Assembly (NCBI GenBank): GCA_037576195.1
Contig: CM075104.1
Location: 15,268,211 to 15,332,210 of the forward strand
Length of the DNA: 64,000 bases
Direction of reading: 5' to 3'
DNA from: Phytoseiulus persimilis
Taxonomy: Eukaryota; Arthropoda; Arachnida; Mesostigmata; Phytoseiidae
Made by a program: the position numbers and the translations under genes. The notes beneath the pieces were generated by a model that worked only from the letters and a program-made list of their open reading frames with translations, made no database searches and was not told the origin of the DNA. Positions 36,534 through 51,500 of the stretch are shown piece after piece (positions within the stretch are counted from its first letter, which is position 1; each line of letters opens with the position of its first letter).

Positions 36534-39500
36534 GGGGCTCTGGCACGGACTGGTGACTGAAGCGGTGCTGAGATCAAGAAGCATTCCTTCCAGATGAGTC
36601 CCTAGCACATGAGCTTGAATTGAAAACGCGGAGGATAAGGAGCTAAATTAGATGCTTGTTTATTATGTATTTTTTCATCGGGTAATTTTCGGATGATCAA
36701 ACTGCACTCGCAGCTCTCCTCAGTTATCTCTAAGGAATCTTTAAACGATCAATCGATGCCTACGGTATCTTAACGATCCTTGGCGACGTCGTTCCACCAA
36801 CGCCGGAGTGTGATGTTCAGTCCTGTTCACCGACCTTTCAGTGGCAGCCCTTCGTCGAACCTCTCTCTTTGGAATAATCATGACACGAAATGGGTGATGG
36901 TAGCGTTCGATGGTGTTCTGTTCTTCGTGTCAATGATCAGAATAACTCTTGGGTTCTTCATGCTGATGTTGTTCGAAGGTTTTGGTGGTAGCGGTTTGGG
37001 AGAGAAAGAGGACGACGGAATATACGGCGGGAATCCATGTCGTCCATAAGCGTCCTAGCTACTGCTCCGCCCGATCCGAGGGGTGCGTTTACGGTCGCCA
37101 TTGGGATAGACAAAACGATGGTATGAAGTCTGGATAATGGAGAGGGTTGTCGGGATGACCGAAATGCGCCCGTGTGGATTGGGCGCGAGCGCTGGACTAG
37201 CTAAGCCACCGACTGTGAGTAGCGGTAGGCTACGAGAGACTATAAACTAATGTTCAGCTTCAGTTCTGGTCGATGGTATCCACCGTTTGTGTTTGATGTT
37301 AGATTTCTCGAAGTAAAGTGTCCCTTTGGCAAGACCACTGCGGGTTGGCGCCGGGGGTCGGACGTCTCCAATTCTTCCACTCGTTCTTCACTGTTCGTTC
37401 GGCGTAACTGCTGACTTGAGGCTAGTGAAACTACGAATGCCGATCTCATGCTCCACGTCCAAATTTTCAACTGTGAGTTTGGACAGCGCTTTCCTGCTCG
37501 ACTCTTCTATTCGGCTATTTTCCGATAAGTCTGACTGCTCCAACTCGTGCATCGTTCTCACTGTTTGCATCTAACGCCTCAACTTCCAGAGGTCGTGTAC
37601 GCACGCTTCTGTGTGATGAAGGTGCGCATATAATGTGTTCGGCATTCTGCGAAACCGCATCCTTGCATGGTGATAATGTATCGATAAAGATCATGGTATT
37701 AGGTTCTGACGAGACACGAACCGCATCGCCCGCGTGCAGTCAATATGTTCTATCAAAAGGCAGTGATCTTCCACGTTAACCCTTCACACGGTTCACTTCT
37801 TCAGCTCCCAGCGATTCTCCCGATTTGCTCTCCTACTCTCCCCTTCCCGGTTGCGGAACCAAGCGTCGACAACCCTGATGAAATCAATAATCATGAAGTG
37901 GGGCGAACAGGATGGCTGACACGTGGGACAATGGGGCTCGTTGGTAAAATCACTTGTCAAGAATGAAGCTTTGCCTGCGCTCACTCATAAATAAACAGCA
38001 GACTCGCGCCGAAACAACGCCGACTCCATGTCTGTCGGCAAGGACCTTGATGCGTTTTGTTTCAGTGGAAAATTTAATCGATTCCTCTCTGATCATATCT
38101 CCGTAGTCCTCGCCGACGTCGATGAGATCGACCGACAACAAGAACTCATCAATAGAATCGAACAACTACCAAACGACAACCAACGAACACAGCGACGATC
38201 AGTCAATCTGCGAAGCCAACACAGGATATGGACGAGCCTCTGGATACCTGACTGCGGTTACAGACAGGTCGGCTCGGCACTCTGTCAAGCCAGTTACCGA
38301 CTTTGAAAGAAGTGTCGCGCGAAATCAATAAATATGAATCTCCGTGCAGTCATCAAGCCGAGCCTAATACATCTAGTTCCCGTCGAAACTGCGGTCGAAG
38401 CTCTCGCATCAATCGTTGCAGCAGTTTCAGTCGTGATTGCTCTCGTTCGACGCACTAGTAGTCAGTAGTTTCTCATGTGATACTCATGATGCGGAATGAA
38501 TGTACAAGAAAGGGTGTGGGATGGAGTGTTCAAGAGAAACAGTCCTTGAAAAAATCTCTCCACACTTTCAGGACACCTTTCTACTAAGGAACGATAGTCG
38601 ATCATGCTCTACCTGCCTGAGCTATCATTTCGGCAAGAGAACATCAGCAGCTTGTAGCGGAAGCATCGTGTAGAATTGAATCCACAAGAGTATCGTTCCG
38701 CTTGTGTGAAACTCTTCGTTTGCACTCGATAGGGAACCAGGGAATTTCCTGCATTGATTGGGGAGCGGCCAGCAAAGCTGTCAATCGATCCATTGGGCGA
38801 ACGGCGGAGCGGCCTACCCATGCGCGAGCGACCACTCGATCAATGAACAAAACCATTTCAGCGTACCAGACGCAAAAATATTCTCCTTTCCTTCTTCCAA
38901 GCAAAATAAGAGAGACATTCCAATGGATCTTGGAGAGCGCATGGAATGAAGTACAGCATCGGAACACCTTACGGAGCCCATCCGAAGCGAGACTCGAGAG
39001 TGATTCCCTTGATGCGACTGAGACCCCAGGAATTTCTGCTTGCGATTTGGCATCGTGTGACGTTGTTTCCTCGGCGTGTCGTTTGAATACATCTGGCAAG
39101 CTGGCGCGATCTGACTTTGGAGAGAATATGGAGTTCTCGAGCACTAAGCTTTCGGCAGAACGTCTGGATTAATCGAAACAGGCCGTCCTGGTTCAAGCCG
39201 TTAGCTGGCGAGACGAAGAGAACAAAACGCTGGCGCTCCAATAGCCGTTCACATCCGAATAGTTTTCTCGTCGAACTCTTATAGGTTGATAGGAGAAATC
39301 GCTCGAGCGGAGGCTTGACTTCGACGCGATCAGTGCAATAGCTCCGTCGCGACCGAGCTCCGCATGTTGCCTTCAAGTGCTCACTAAATCCTCTAATCGT
39401 TGAGAGACCGTTGGTGCACGGTCTCTCCCGTCAGCGGAATGCACGGATCTTCGAGTGGTTCATCGTTACTGTCATGACGCCTGCGCGACTCGACCACGAA

Positions 39501-39713
39501 TATAGGTCTGTCTGTAGGCTAGGCAGGGTAGCGTTTAGGAAATCGTGGCACTTTTCGGTGAGAATCGATGATGGAACTATCAAAATGGAATAGAAGCTTC
39601 GCAAGCGGCGTGATTATATTGTACGACCCTCACGTGGTACGCCTATCGTTTCTAAGTCTCTGAAGGCTGATCGTTGGATGCATCGCACAGGCCTAAACGG
39701 TGCCTGTCTTCTT
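36534..39713. other. Intergenic stretch between the repeat complex and Rop
   Basis: About 3.2 kb. It includes the expected 3' flank of Rop (minus strand). No protein family was recognised. Open frames such as plus 36780-37049 and minus 37570-37388 lack recognisable similarity. Confidence 0.5.
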
Positions 39714-42700
39714 CTAGTTGTTGGTGATGTCTCGTAGATCAGAGAGGAAACCCTCTGGAGTGACGATATGGTCCGAGCCCACGATCACCTCCCAGTTCTT
39801 AGCGTCCCTCGTAACCTCGTACGCTGCACGCATCTCGGAGTACGTACAACCACCTGGAGAAAAAAACGATCTCAGCACGCAGAGAGCATGGCGCGAACGT
39901 CGATGCTCCTTCCAAAGCAGACTAAAGCGGAGCTGCTTCGCCAGACTTGCTTCCATGTCTAAGAATATTCCGTAGCATGGAGCGAACAGAGGTAGCCGAT
40001 GCAAAACTTTACCTATGATGAAGACGATCAGTCTTGGTACGTTCTTCAGGTTCGCTTGTTGATTCCGGTCTTTATGCCATTGACCGTAACGTTGTGAGGT
40101 GGGAGCCGCCCGAGCATAAGCGCCGTCGCGACGGCCCACGAAGGGGTAGTGCTTTTGATCCAATTTGTCTTCAATGGCATCCTGAAATGGAAGCATCGGT
40201 TTGTCAGGTCGCGATGCGAACTAAAACCTCGGTATCCGATCGGAGCAAATCGCTCCTTTCCGAGACGCCCCTCGATAACGCTTTTCCTCAACGAGATCCA
40301 AGAGCTACCTCAATAATGTCCTTCATGATAGGAGTCCACCGAGACATCTGGTATGTTTGCTCTGTGATTCGTTCTTTTCGGTGAGCTTGATATATCTTCT
40401 TGCGGCCACTCTGCAAGGATCGGTATGCCATAAGTCGATTGAGTGAAAACGGACAAGTAGTTCAAGGAACCGACACCAGTGGTTAGAGCCAAGCTGTTAC
40501 CAGCGCTGGGAGGGAGCATCTTCTGGGTTAACGTCGGGAGCGTGCCGCGAACCGCCCCAAAAGCAACTCCCACAAATTTTTGCGTGACCTACGATTTTAT
40601 CTTCCAATGACGATTCACTCCAACGATTCGATGACTTCAAAACCCCATGAAGAAAAAGTTTATAGTATGTGTGCGTATTTTACACCAACGTATCGCCATA
40701 CAAAAATAGACGAATGTTAATAATTACGATCACAGAAAAGGGAGACAGATCAGAATTGGAAGTCTCCAAACTTAGCATCTAGCTGGAATCTAATCGCTGG
40801 ACAGTCTTTAGCTCGGTTGATAATTCGAACGATCACTCACATCGGTGACAATATTGACTCCCAAATGTGCCATGTTTGTTATTATGCCTTTCTCCGATGG
40901 TGGGATCTGCGCATGCTGGATCAGCTTGGAAAGGTTCTCCTCTGAGATGCCGTTCTTGCTGAGAATGTAGAGCAAAATGATCCGGATCTTGTCGTAGTTG
41001 GTGACTGCTGTATCCAACAGTATGGGCACGATGTTCCTCATCGGGTCCTTGATCTTTTCGCCCTCGGCGTCTGTGCCCATCGCCAGATCTTGTTCAACCT
41101 GGGATATAACGTCATCATACATGAGGGAACGTCATGTGACCGAACGCAGGTGCCGCCGTCAAGTCATCGTCTAATTCTGTGTCATTCTAGCACACTTCTC
41201 CATGGACAGACTGCCCGTCCGAAACCGACTATGAGTAGAGACTCGTCCGTCAACTATTTTATTCACGGTCCATTTCGGACTCACGTAACATTCTTGAATC
41301 TGAAGTACAGGGAATCTTTGCGCAGACCTACCTTGCAGAGCCTGTCCACGTAACCTTGGTAGCACTTCATGCAGTCCTCGGCCAGATGGAGGTGAGTGGA
41401 ATACTTATTCAGCTCTTTTTGGTATTGAGGCATTTTCTTGATCATCATCGTTAAATCTTTAAGGCTTGACTTGTCTCCGCCGCCAGTTGCCATTCTTTTC
41501 GATTCGACGAACTTCTTCATCTGTTTTGTGACCTGTTGTGACACGACGGCGATGTGCTGATGGCGCAGCTCAACCCACAAATCATCGTTCTCATCTAGCA
41601 GTACCTGGAAGAGGTAGTTTCGATCCATTAGTTTGTCGCTCGCCCATACAGTGAGCTTCGTTGCGGTATACGCTACTGTCGGAACTCACTTCTTTCTCGC
41701 GGACGTCGTTGCCTGTCGCCGCTTCAAACTTGTAGACATCGTTTTCTATGGGGAGCAGATCGTAGGCCATAGCTTGGAAGGTTAGTTCGTGCAACAAGGG
41801 GGAGACACAGTCAAACCCACGGTCCAGGATCAGCAGTTGGGAGCGCAGCTTCTCCGGACCTTCACCCATAGTCGGTTCGTCTGCTTTGTAAGCATCAAGC
41901 TTCTGATTTATAAGCTGTGAAAGCTCTAAGTTCAGTTCGAAATCCCTGCAATGTAAATCCAGTCAGCCCGCGTTTCTGCTAAAGAACTTACTATTCCAGA
42001 TGGGGATATACAAACGCCTCGTGTTCGAATGGAATGATGGAACCTTGAACCGCATCAGAATTTCCGCGAAGCGGTGTCACTGCGATTTTTGAGGCTTCGG
42101 ATCAGAACGAGTGATTCTGATTGATGGCGGAGTCTCTAACGTTCCATATTCTGCTCCAAGCTAAGTCGGAGGCGTTGTTAGCAACGATCTAATCCAGCTC
42201 GGTCAGATGATTGGTACTTGCAATCCCTCCACGAGCAGACGATTCGGCAAGGCTTGTTTTCCAAGCATCCCCGCAGATAACTCCGAATACCCATCCGATC
42301 GTCGGGAGCGAATTTGCCTCTGTGTCGCCCCAGACTTAAGATTGGACCAGCACTTGGACCGTCTACACTTCTGGGAGCAGCTCCCATAGAAACAGATGAA
42401 ACAACTGTGACTCACGCTCTATATCGAATCGAAGGATATTCTCCGAGCGTTGCACACAACGTGGCGACCTGCTCCGCGATCCGTTCTAGGTTCGCGGCCC
42501 TCTCCGCAATCTTGTTGGGGTTGTAGTAGCATTGGAACGTGCGCACCGAGTCAAGAGAGTAGATTTGACTCTCGTAGGGCAGAAACGCGATGTTAACTTC
42601 CTTCAGGGTTTTGATGCTTTTTGCGATGGGCGACTTACACAGATCGGTGAACAGTTCGTCGGGACACTCTGGAAACAATTTCATCAATGAGGCCTCCGAT

Positions 42701-43166
42701 GTCGCCTTCCGCATATCCTCCACAATGAGAATTCAGAAACGATGCGACGTGAACGGGGAAAAATGCCACGAATTGCTGAGGATTGAACTCACTTTCAGTA
42801 AAGAAGATGTGAGCGCACCGGTACATGTGCATACCCAGACGGAAGTCATTCATCAAGAGGCGGATAGAATTCTCTGTCGGTGTTATTAGGTACACCGCCT
42901 CAACGTCGGGCAGAGGTTCCCTTTTCTTGCCGAGATCCTCGACGATGGTCATGCCCTCGGCTGCCAGCTCGTGCATTTTGCAGCACGCACTTATCATGCG
43001 CATTCCTGCAATGATGCGCCCAGAGTTCCTGATACGATTCTTTTCAACAGTCACGATCGCGGACCAACTATGAATACGAGCAACATCGACTCACCAAGTT
43101 GGTCTACTACCAGGACCTTCCAGTCCCCCTTCTTTCTGACAGTCCTAACGACATCGTTTAGGATTT
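39714..43166 (-). CDS. Rop: Syntaxin-binding protein, Sec1/Munc18 family (Rop/unc-18/STXBP1), nine exons
   Basis: Sec1/Munc18 protein that binds syntaxin and SNARE bundles and is needed for synaptic vesicle docking and fusion. Exons: 43166-43095, 43005-42793, 42668-42416, 41945-41690, 41604-41332, 41098-40841, 40410-40309, 40181-40013, 39853-39714; all junctions are GT-AG and in phase, giving about 577 residues. Landmarks in order: [207 protein letters not shown]. It ends LRDITNN and TAG. Only the first ~10 residues (family start MALKALVGQ) are missing; that exon must lie upstream of 43166 and was not found. Family length is about 590-600. Confidence 0.97.
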
Positions 43167-46100
43167 CTGGAAGAAAATTCTCGTTAGAGGTGACGTTCCC
43201 AGAGTTGTCGTCCACTTCGAGCATCTCATCCAAATTTGAATGCGGTCCCAAGCCAGCGCCGCATCGAAGTTTGGCGAGGGATCAACTCGGGAGCATGAGA
43301 TGACGTAAGCCGGATCGACGTATACGAACTCTTGTACCCCTAGATGGCTCAGCTCGAGATGCGATTCTTGACGAGGAGTCACAGGAGAAAATGAGACCCA
43401 ATCCGTTCAATGTCTCGAAGCGATATCATCCGAATGCAATAACCTCATCATGCGCTCGTTCTCGTTGGACATATGATGGGATCGCATCTGGGCAGTCCGA
43501 CATTTCAGACCGCCGATGTACTTCCCGTTATTTACTATCTCAACTGGAAGGATCAACTCCCGCCTGATGCTCTGAGAGAAACACATAACAGAAAAGAAAA
43601 CGATTGTGGAGGGAGCCCTACGCCCATTGACGTGACGTCTACTCCCACTCATTGCAGCAGCGGTTCGAAAGGGCGCTCCGCTCAGCTGGCGCTCCGAAAA
43701 TTCGCAGAAAACCCCTAATGACAGCTCAACAAACTACTGACTGCGAAATTTTTCCTCCGGGAGCAGTGATAACTTCGCCTAAGGCTGTTCCACCATCTAC
43801 TCACTCTGTCCGACAAGTTGTTTCAGCGACATGGTTTGTTGATCCTGTTTTTCTTACTGTAAGTTCGAGAAAGCTTTTGTTTCGGTGGTGATTTCGGGAG
43901 CGTGTGGAAGAAATACCAAATGATTGGCTTGCACTGCACTGCACTACGAAGAATTCTCTGTAACGCTTGGTCAGATTGTCGGATGACGAACACAACAGAT
44001 AGATAGATTGAGAGCCCGTTTTAGGCTGTGATGGTTGCTGGTGGTGCTACTGCTGTCAGAGCCAACAACCAACAACCAGCCAACTCTCCACGAACAGCAG
44101 CAGCAGCGGCGGCTCCAGCAGCCAGCAGCTCGATGTCGTTTTACCGTGTGCTACACAGCGCTGACTCGGAGGGCTGAACAACTCGCCGCTCACACTCATC
44201 AGGCGCGCCAAATTTCGAATCGAAGAGCCTTCAGCGAGGAACTCTGCGCGGAGCAGCAGTGAATATTGCCGGTACCGCAGTCCAGAATGGTTCCACGAGC
44301 GCGAAGTGAAGTCGAAAGGTCGGATTCCGCACTGTAATTCGTCTAGGAGCTGAGTTACTGCGATGGCAATCCTGAGGTCGACAATAAGATACAGGTGTTC
44401 GTTTTGCGTACTATAAATTCGCCGGAGGGTTCAGGCATCCGGGCGATGTGTCGATTCCCTGCTCCACCAAGCAGAGGCAGAGTGGATTTTTTCTTCCACT
44501 GATCCCCTGGCTCTCTCCGGCCCCGAATCCTTCCAACCGCGCTTCCCCGTTGCGTCATATCTCCCAGGAGCTCATTGGCGAGTTAGTCCGTCCGAGTGCG
44601 CAGACATCCTGAAAATCTCGCCAAGTTCGGCGGCTGTCGGAGACCATCCACGCCCCAGAGAGGAGTTAGGCCACCTTGGGACGTTCTCCGCGCTTTCCTG
44701 TGCTTTGCTTCCTGCGTCAATGCCCTTTCCGCCGCTGGGCCCTTGTCCTCGCCTAGGTTCTAAGTCGATCCACTGGGCTATCTCCCAGAGGGCGCTCCTA
44801 GCTCCGTTCGCGCGGAGAAATAGCTTTCAGCCCCGATCTCGAAGCGAGAGAAACTTTCTTGTTCAGTTCGCGATATTACCTCGAAGGTTGCGACCCAGTC
44901 GGGGGCTACGTTCTTACATCGAAGGGACATGGTCGTTCCATGACAAAGAGGTCGAAGCCCGGGGTAGACGGAGAGCAAACGTCGGGGCTCACTACGGCTT
45001 CGCCGCGCCGAGCGACCCCCGAACAGTGTGGATGCAATCAATAACCGACTTAAAACTTCAACCGGCACAATATCCTTCAGCTGCTCATTTGAAATACAGG
45101 TTGAAAGCTCTCATTCGAAATCTGAGGAGAGGAACGTCGCTAGTAGATTGAAAACTGGAGCTAACTCGAAGAGGGCGCAGAGAGACTTACTCGTTATATC
45201 ATTCGCAAACTTCTCAGCCTTCATTCAAATATTCGACCAATTTACTGAGCTTGAGGGCGTAGCGTGTGCAACCATTCGGTGCCGGCGCCCTGCCCTCCAA
45301 GATGCGTGAAAAAGCGGCTCTTGAGTCAGGTAAGTCAGTCCACATGAGTGCAAGAAAGACCCCAGTAGACATTGGATGGCCATGAAAGAGACCGCGTAAG
45401 AAACTACGGGAACTATTACGAGTCACGGCGCACAATAATCATATTGCGCGGTATACACTCGGATTACCTCATACGATGTGCAAACAGGTGTTTGAGAGAT
45501 AAGTGATCCTCGCGTCCTGCGCTTTTATTGGGAGACAAAGTGAAAAGTTTTATGTGAGACAGCATTTTGAGTCATCCAACCATCTGAACTTGCGATCGAT
45601 TCCCTCAGGAGCGCCGGGGCCGAAGACAAATATATACCACCGATCAGATCTCCAGGTTGGATGGCATAAGTCCTGGAAAGTGAACGCAGACCGACTTGAA
45701 ACAGTCGAGTCTGTGTTTGCGAATCCATTACGATAGTCCTCGCATGTTTCGCTCAATGTCGTGAGTATGGAGCTAATGACCATCTCGTATCAGAGTCAGC
45801 TGACCTCGCGAGTCATGAGTCGGGGTTCTGAGGAAGCGTATATCGACCTTGAATACCCCCCCCCCCCCATTGCACATTGCAACGCTCATTGATGTGGACA
45901 CTGACCCGAAAGCGCACGCAGTCGGGTCTCCCAACCGGGGTAAGAACCTGAAGTGTTGCTCCTATTATGTGAGGTCTTGTGGAGTTCCGAATTTAAACAT
46001 TATTGGGTTGCTTGCCCTGATGCATGATTTTACTTATGATGATCTTTCGATTTCCGTCAAGGGGACAGCAGTCATTTTCGTCGCGTCGAAGAAATCCGTC

Positions 46101-48538
46101 CCGAAGGGACGCAAGTAGCATAACTCCGGATCTGACCTCACTCATCGTTCTATTCCTACCATTATTCATCCAGTTGTTCATTCAATCCATCCAACTCCAT
46201 GACTTCTTCAAGCTATTGGCTGTGAATCATATAGGGTGGAACCTCGTCAAAACCGAATTTCTCTACAGCGATCATATTTTCGACGCTCGTTCGGCTTTCC
46301 AAGAGCCAAGAGTGGAAAGCTCTGGTTTCACCGATCTCGGTATTGCCAACCTCAGCGCGTGGCCGCGGCATCGGAAAAGAGCCTTCAAAGCTGTTGCGAG
46401 TATTGCTCGTCTGGCACAAGCTGAATCGTTTCCACAATCGAGTCGGACTGAAAGTTCATGCCACTCAAGACTTCACGGTTGATACCATGTAGGGGAATTT
46501 CGGCGGTACGATTAACGCTTCAGCTAGGTCGACTCACTTTTCGGTGGCCATTGAAATCATGGATCCTGTCCTCTCTTTGAGACAATGAGACCCGGAATAT
46601 TCTGGCGGTGGAACAACCGGTTGTCGCTTCCCATACAAATTGGGGTCACAAGCTACAGCAGGACCACAAGGAGAGCAAATTCACCTTCCCCACTTCCCCT
46701 CTGCCTGTCCCATGTCGGAGCTTACGCCTGCGTAGGCAAAAACTCCATCCTGCGTTTGCCGCGACTCTATCATCGAGCACCCATTCTAGACCCGCGGCAT
46801 CCAATTGGACCTGATAATACTCAAATGGAACAGGTGATGGAAATACGGAGCCAATGCCACCACTAAGAATTTTGCCGTGATGTTGAAGTCAAGAAACTTG
46901 ATCGAGAGGATTCGAATTTATTTCGAGGACCAGTTCTGGTGTCTCATGTTACATGAAAGTTCTATTTACTCGTAAAACATCTTCATTTTCCAGTCGGCTC
47001 GTTCGAAGAAGGTTCGTCTACACACAGGGTGATCTATAAACGTTGACTCCAAAAGTGGGTTATCGATAATTGGTTTTCCAGGGGTTCGCCTCAACCTTCG
47101 ACGGGTTTAAAAGGATCTCCGAAAGATTTGGGGCGTTGTCGAACCTCGCTTCTGACCATGAGCTGATCAGTGTCGTTTCGGGTTCGGCGCTGTTCTTAAG
47201 TTGACGAGGTTATTTAAAACCAGGCCATTATTCTCACGCGCCGTACGGAGACAGACGGCTGCGAGTGTCGTCATTCAGAATTGTGTGTACAAATAATCTA
47301 TATTGGATGTTCTGATCTACAGCTCAGAGCTGACTGCGTCACTCGAAAAATAATGCGCTCGGAGCCCGTCCTCGGAAAACATTCGATCGCGGCTCTTCCT
47401 GAGTCCCGCGGTCCGTTATTTTCAGCCAACGAAGCTAACGGCTCTTTTCAATTTATTTCATCCAGTCACACGATGTTTTCCCTCAGACTATTCAATACCG
47501 TCAAGTTTACGGCGTGAACATTGCCCTTCGTATGGCTGAAACTTGGACCTGAGTCAGCACTGCGCCTCCGTGTTCCGACCGACGGACTCTTCTACTTGTC
47601 ATGTGGTCTGTTCCCAATACTTGACAGGGCCTTCCTGCGAAAAGTTCGGACGTAAGAGCGGCTTACGTATATTTTCGTCTCCGTGCTCATGCGAGATAAT
47701 CGTTCACGGGACTAGGACGAACTCCGAAGCGACAACGAAAACGTTTCACAATAGCGGGCTCTGGAATCTAATTTTATTGCAGAAGAAAACACGGAGAACC
47801 TTCAAAAATCGAATTCGGCGAATTAAATTATTGGCAAAGTCGTGAACTCAATTGGCTGACGGCTCCCGAGTGCGAATTCCCCGACTGAGAGCCAACTCAC
47901 AATCGGAGACACCAACACCAACTTTTTTTCGCGAATTCGATGAGTCAGCATTAAATATTCATTGCTCGGTTTGATCCTACGCTAGAATGTGGCGAAAGCT
48001 AGGAGCGCTCTGCAACTGAGGAGAGATACGCCCGCCTCACTCGGAGCGTCCAGCGAGTCTACTTGCAACGGTTCCAGCCAAAGAAGTCGCGTGGCACTTG
48101 CCCTACGGTGTCGTCGAACAGTCGGACTGTCTGTCGGAGACGTCGACGACGGGGAGTTCCACGTCAGCATCGCTGAAAGCAGCTCTGAAACGTGCTGGCC
48201 ATGGCTCAGAAGTCTAATGCTCCGCTCGATCGTCCAATGAAAGATACCACTGAACGGAAGAGTCGCTCCGCAGCGTCCACAGCCTAAGGATGCAATGGTG
48301 GGGGATGGTAGCGGCATGACGGCGAGCGTCACGACACGCCTCAAAGTTTTCTGAAGAGATGCCACGGCGGATAGAGAGCGGCGAAACACACGACCGACGT
48401 ACGAAACGGCAGAGATCCACGGTGAAAGGCTTCAATGGATACACGATCGGCTGATTTCGTATAAATAAGACGTCGCGGTAGCCGATTCGATGCGTTCCAT
48501 GATCGATTGAGAGACAGTGCAGATGTGGAAACCACGAT
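43167..48538. other. Region between Rop and frequenin; should hold the Rop first exon
   Basis: About 5.4 kb. The Rop start exon, which must end in phase 1 before an AA-ATC junction, is expected on the minus strand here. I searched by eye for an MAL(K/x) start followed by a donor and did not find a convincing one. A CAG/CGG-rich patch (44092-44135) and a 13-base C run (45856-45868) are the only simple repeats noted. Confidence 0.5.
45856..45868 (+). repeat. Poly-C run
   Basis: 13 consecutive cytosines in intergenic DNA. It is a possible assembly or length-variable site. Confidence 0.7.
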
Positions 48539-51500
48539 TTAAGCAGAATACAGCGAAAGGGCCTGAACAATTTTCGGATCTTGTCGAGATCCCTCCTTGA
48601 ATTCATCCAACGTCAGCTGGTTGTCGTGGTTCTGAAATAGATTGGGAACGAGTCAGACCGGTTCACTCCCCCCATGTGTACCGTTCCACATCATTTATTG
48701 GAATATTGACGCGGGGGAAACTCCGCGCGCCTGTTCATCACAAAGTCAGGAACGCTCGAACGAAAGGTCGCTGAGGAATCGTCTCACGAGAGTATTGTTC
48801 CTAAACGCCGTGTTCTTCTCAGAGCGTCCATGATGCGCCGCCCAGAACGCAGGGATTGGCGTCAGCTAGCTTCATATGAAACGAGTGCGTACAAGGATCA
48901 CAATATAAGGTTAGGGGACACAGCCCTCGCGGTCAAGAGGGTGTACAATGGAAGCGGCCGTCACGGGACGTTGAGCAGACCCGCGATTCGTCTTGGATTT
49001 CGCCAAGAAAAATGCCTCTACAGGAAGAAATAAGAGCGTCTCCTGCGTTGCGGTCAGCTCAGACCTCAACGCAGATCCGCGCACTGCGACAAGTGGAGCC
49101 GGGCGACACAAGTATGAGGACCCATCCTTCTGACTGCACGGTCCGCTCTCCGGTGACCGGGTGATCCTGTTTTTCTACGCGATCATGGGTATACGGCTGC
49201 GCCGTGATCGCTTGAGCTTGGCGGGCTCCAAACTCAGTTGAGCCTAAAAATGGCGCGAGGAGGAATCTAGTGGAAAAACCGAACGCTCCTCTGTTGACTT
49301 CTTGATAACCAATGAGATCGTTATTATTTGTGATTTTTCATGCGGATCGGACCGCGTATTGAGAGCTCGCACTTCGGAATACGGAAAGAGTTTAGGAGAA
49401 CACAGTTCCTCGTCTCGGAACTCCAATCTCGAGGACCGTCCTCCTCTGAATGACGGTGTGATATTTTCGGAACTGCTCCTTCTTCTCAGATTCTCATTCC
49501 TCAGATTCTCGCCAGTCTGCTCCAGAGTACGTTCATCCGAGGTAAGCTCCGACCAGGTCCGGGACCCGAGAGCCTCGAAGGTCCATTCCAACTTCCAGGA
49601 GCATGGCCGCTGTCGAACGATGGCGCCGACTCGGAGGAATCCTGTTACTGTCGAGATGGAAGTCATCCAGCGCGTAGCAATAGCGGCGGAGGCGCGCTCG
49701 CTAAGTTCTGGAGTCGGAGCGAATGAGCCCACATCGAACATATCATCAAGATTGCAGCATGTCACGTGATTCTTTGTCATCTGGCCGTCACACTGTATCG
49801 ATAACGCCTACGGATGCAAGGGCATTCTCACCACCAATTCAGCTCCGAATCGATGAGAGAGAACGAATGTCTTGTTTGCTCTTCCTCCGCCGTTTACTCC
49901 TATCCTGCATCGAGTGACGACAGCGAACCTAACGTTGGATTCGATAACTTCGGAAGCCGTAGGATCGCTAGATTAGGGGGGTGCGCACTCAAAAGCAAGA
50001 CGGTTCCTCGGAGCGGTCGCATTGAAAAAATCTGATTGAGGGCCTCGGTTCCAGGATTTGCGTATGTTCGTCTTGGGAACGATTCACCTGGTGAACTATG
50101 AGACAGAGAGAACGATGTCTCATTTGATGAGAACATCGCCGAGAGTGACAAACTCGAGCTCATACGAGTCGTTAGTACTGTAGGTCTCCGAAATGCAGCT
50201 TCTCACTGTGACGTCGTGAATCGCGAGAGGTAACGACATGCATTTAGAACTATCTCGGAGGGCTGCTTCCTCGCGAACGTCGCGCGGCATTATGGATGCG
50301 AGAAAGACCCCGAGAACGATCGTCCTAGCAAACCATTCCGGGTTATCGACCGGCCTCGCTGTCTGGCAGATTGCGTCGCTTCTCGGTCCGACGGTTTCGA
50401 TTCTCGTACCAACCCCATGGGCCGCGCATCTTGTCTTCCTGGAATCTATTCGCGAAGTCGGGAATCGATCTCATCCACTTTCGACTAAATTACCGGACTG
50501 GGAGATATGGGAATCCAATCGGAAGTCTAGAATCCAAAGCCAAAACTTCCCGGTTCCCTTTGGGACAAGAACTACCCAATGGATCCGACTGAGGTCGGAA
50601 CTAGGACAGACCGAAATGAGTCTCGATCCGAGAAGTTCTCCGAGGAGGAAATTCGAATTTCGAACTCTGCTGTTCGTTCCTAAAAGTTGAATACATTCGC
50701 ATGGATCGAGTTACGACGGTACTTTTTCGCCTCTCGTATCGATTCTGAGGCACGGTGAATTTCCGTGTCCTGTCGTGACCCCGGTTTACAGCGGGCGCTG
50801 CCCCGAGCTTCACGGTCGGAATCACCATTAAGCCGGATCGACCTGGTGCGATTGCGTCGCTTCGACACAAGCTCCACGACGAAGCTCGATATTTGCCTGC
50901 CGTCCCTGTCGGCGGGATAGTAGCTCAAAACTGGGACCGATGGGTCGAGAAGGATCCCTGCACAAGTGATCGCGGCAGCCCATCGAACCCGAATCGACCC
51001 ACCTTATCGAGCTGCTCGAAAATCTTGTCAACGCGTTCCCGGGGACTCTCCTCGTCGCTGTTGGCTTGGCTTCCCAGCATCTGGTAGATGGCGTCCACAA
51101 TGTTGTACATCTCTTCTCGTGTGATGTAGCCATCACTGTCCACGTCGTAGAGCCTGAACGCCCCTGTAAGGGGAGAAAAACAAAGGTTTGCAGTTGTTAC
51201 TAACGAATGGCAAACATCCGCGTTAGGTGTCTCACAAACGAACAGTTTGGCCGACCAGCGGTGCCAGCTCTAACGGCACGTCTGAGACGGCCATGGGGAA
51301 AAACAGAGCTGCCTGCTTGCTGCTGGCTCATCGTTATTTCGACCCTGATCTAGTCGTCAAACTTTCGCCGAGGATCGGGCTCTGGGCAACAGCAGATACC
51401 CACTCCGGTTGTTGATGAATGCGCGAGCCCATATTCAACCACGACGTCATTCTCACACCGGATCAGACTGTTCCGAAGCGGTCGGTGAGCTGGCATCGGG

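Noticed and set aside
44180-44230. Minus-strand SLKALRFE, resembling the start MALKALVG of Rop
   Set aside because: There is no ATG in front, it is not followed by the family residues, and no donor lies at the required phase.
45345-45385. Minus-strand MAIQCLLG as a possible Rop first exon
   Set aside because: The only nearby GT leaves the wrong phase for the acceptor at 43166, and the similarity is weak.
49244-49780. Overlapping open frames on both strands in the last frequenin intron
   Set aside because: No recognisable similarity. Mirror-image open frames on both strands are typical of chance stop-poor DNA.
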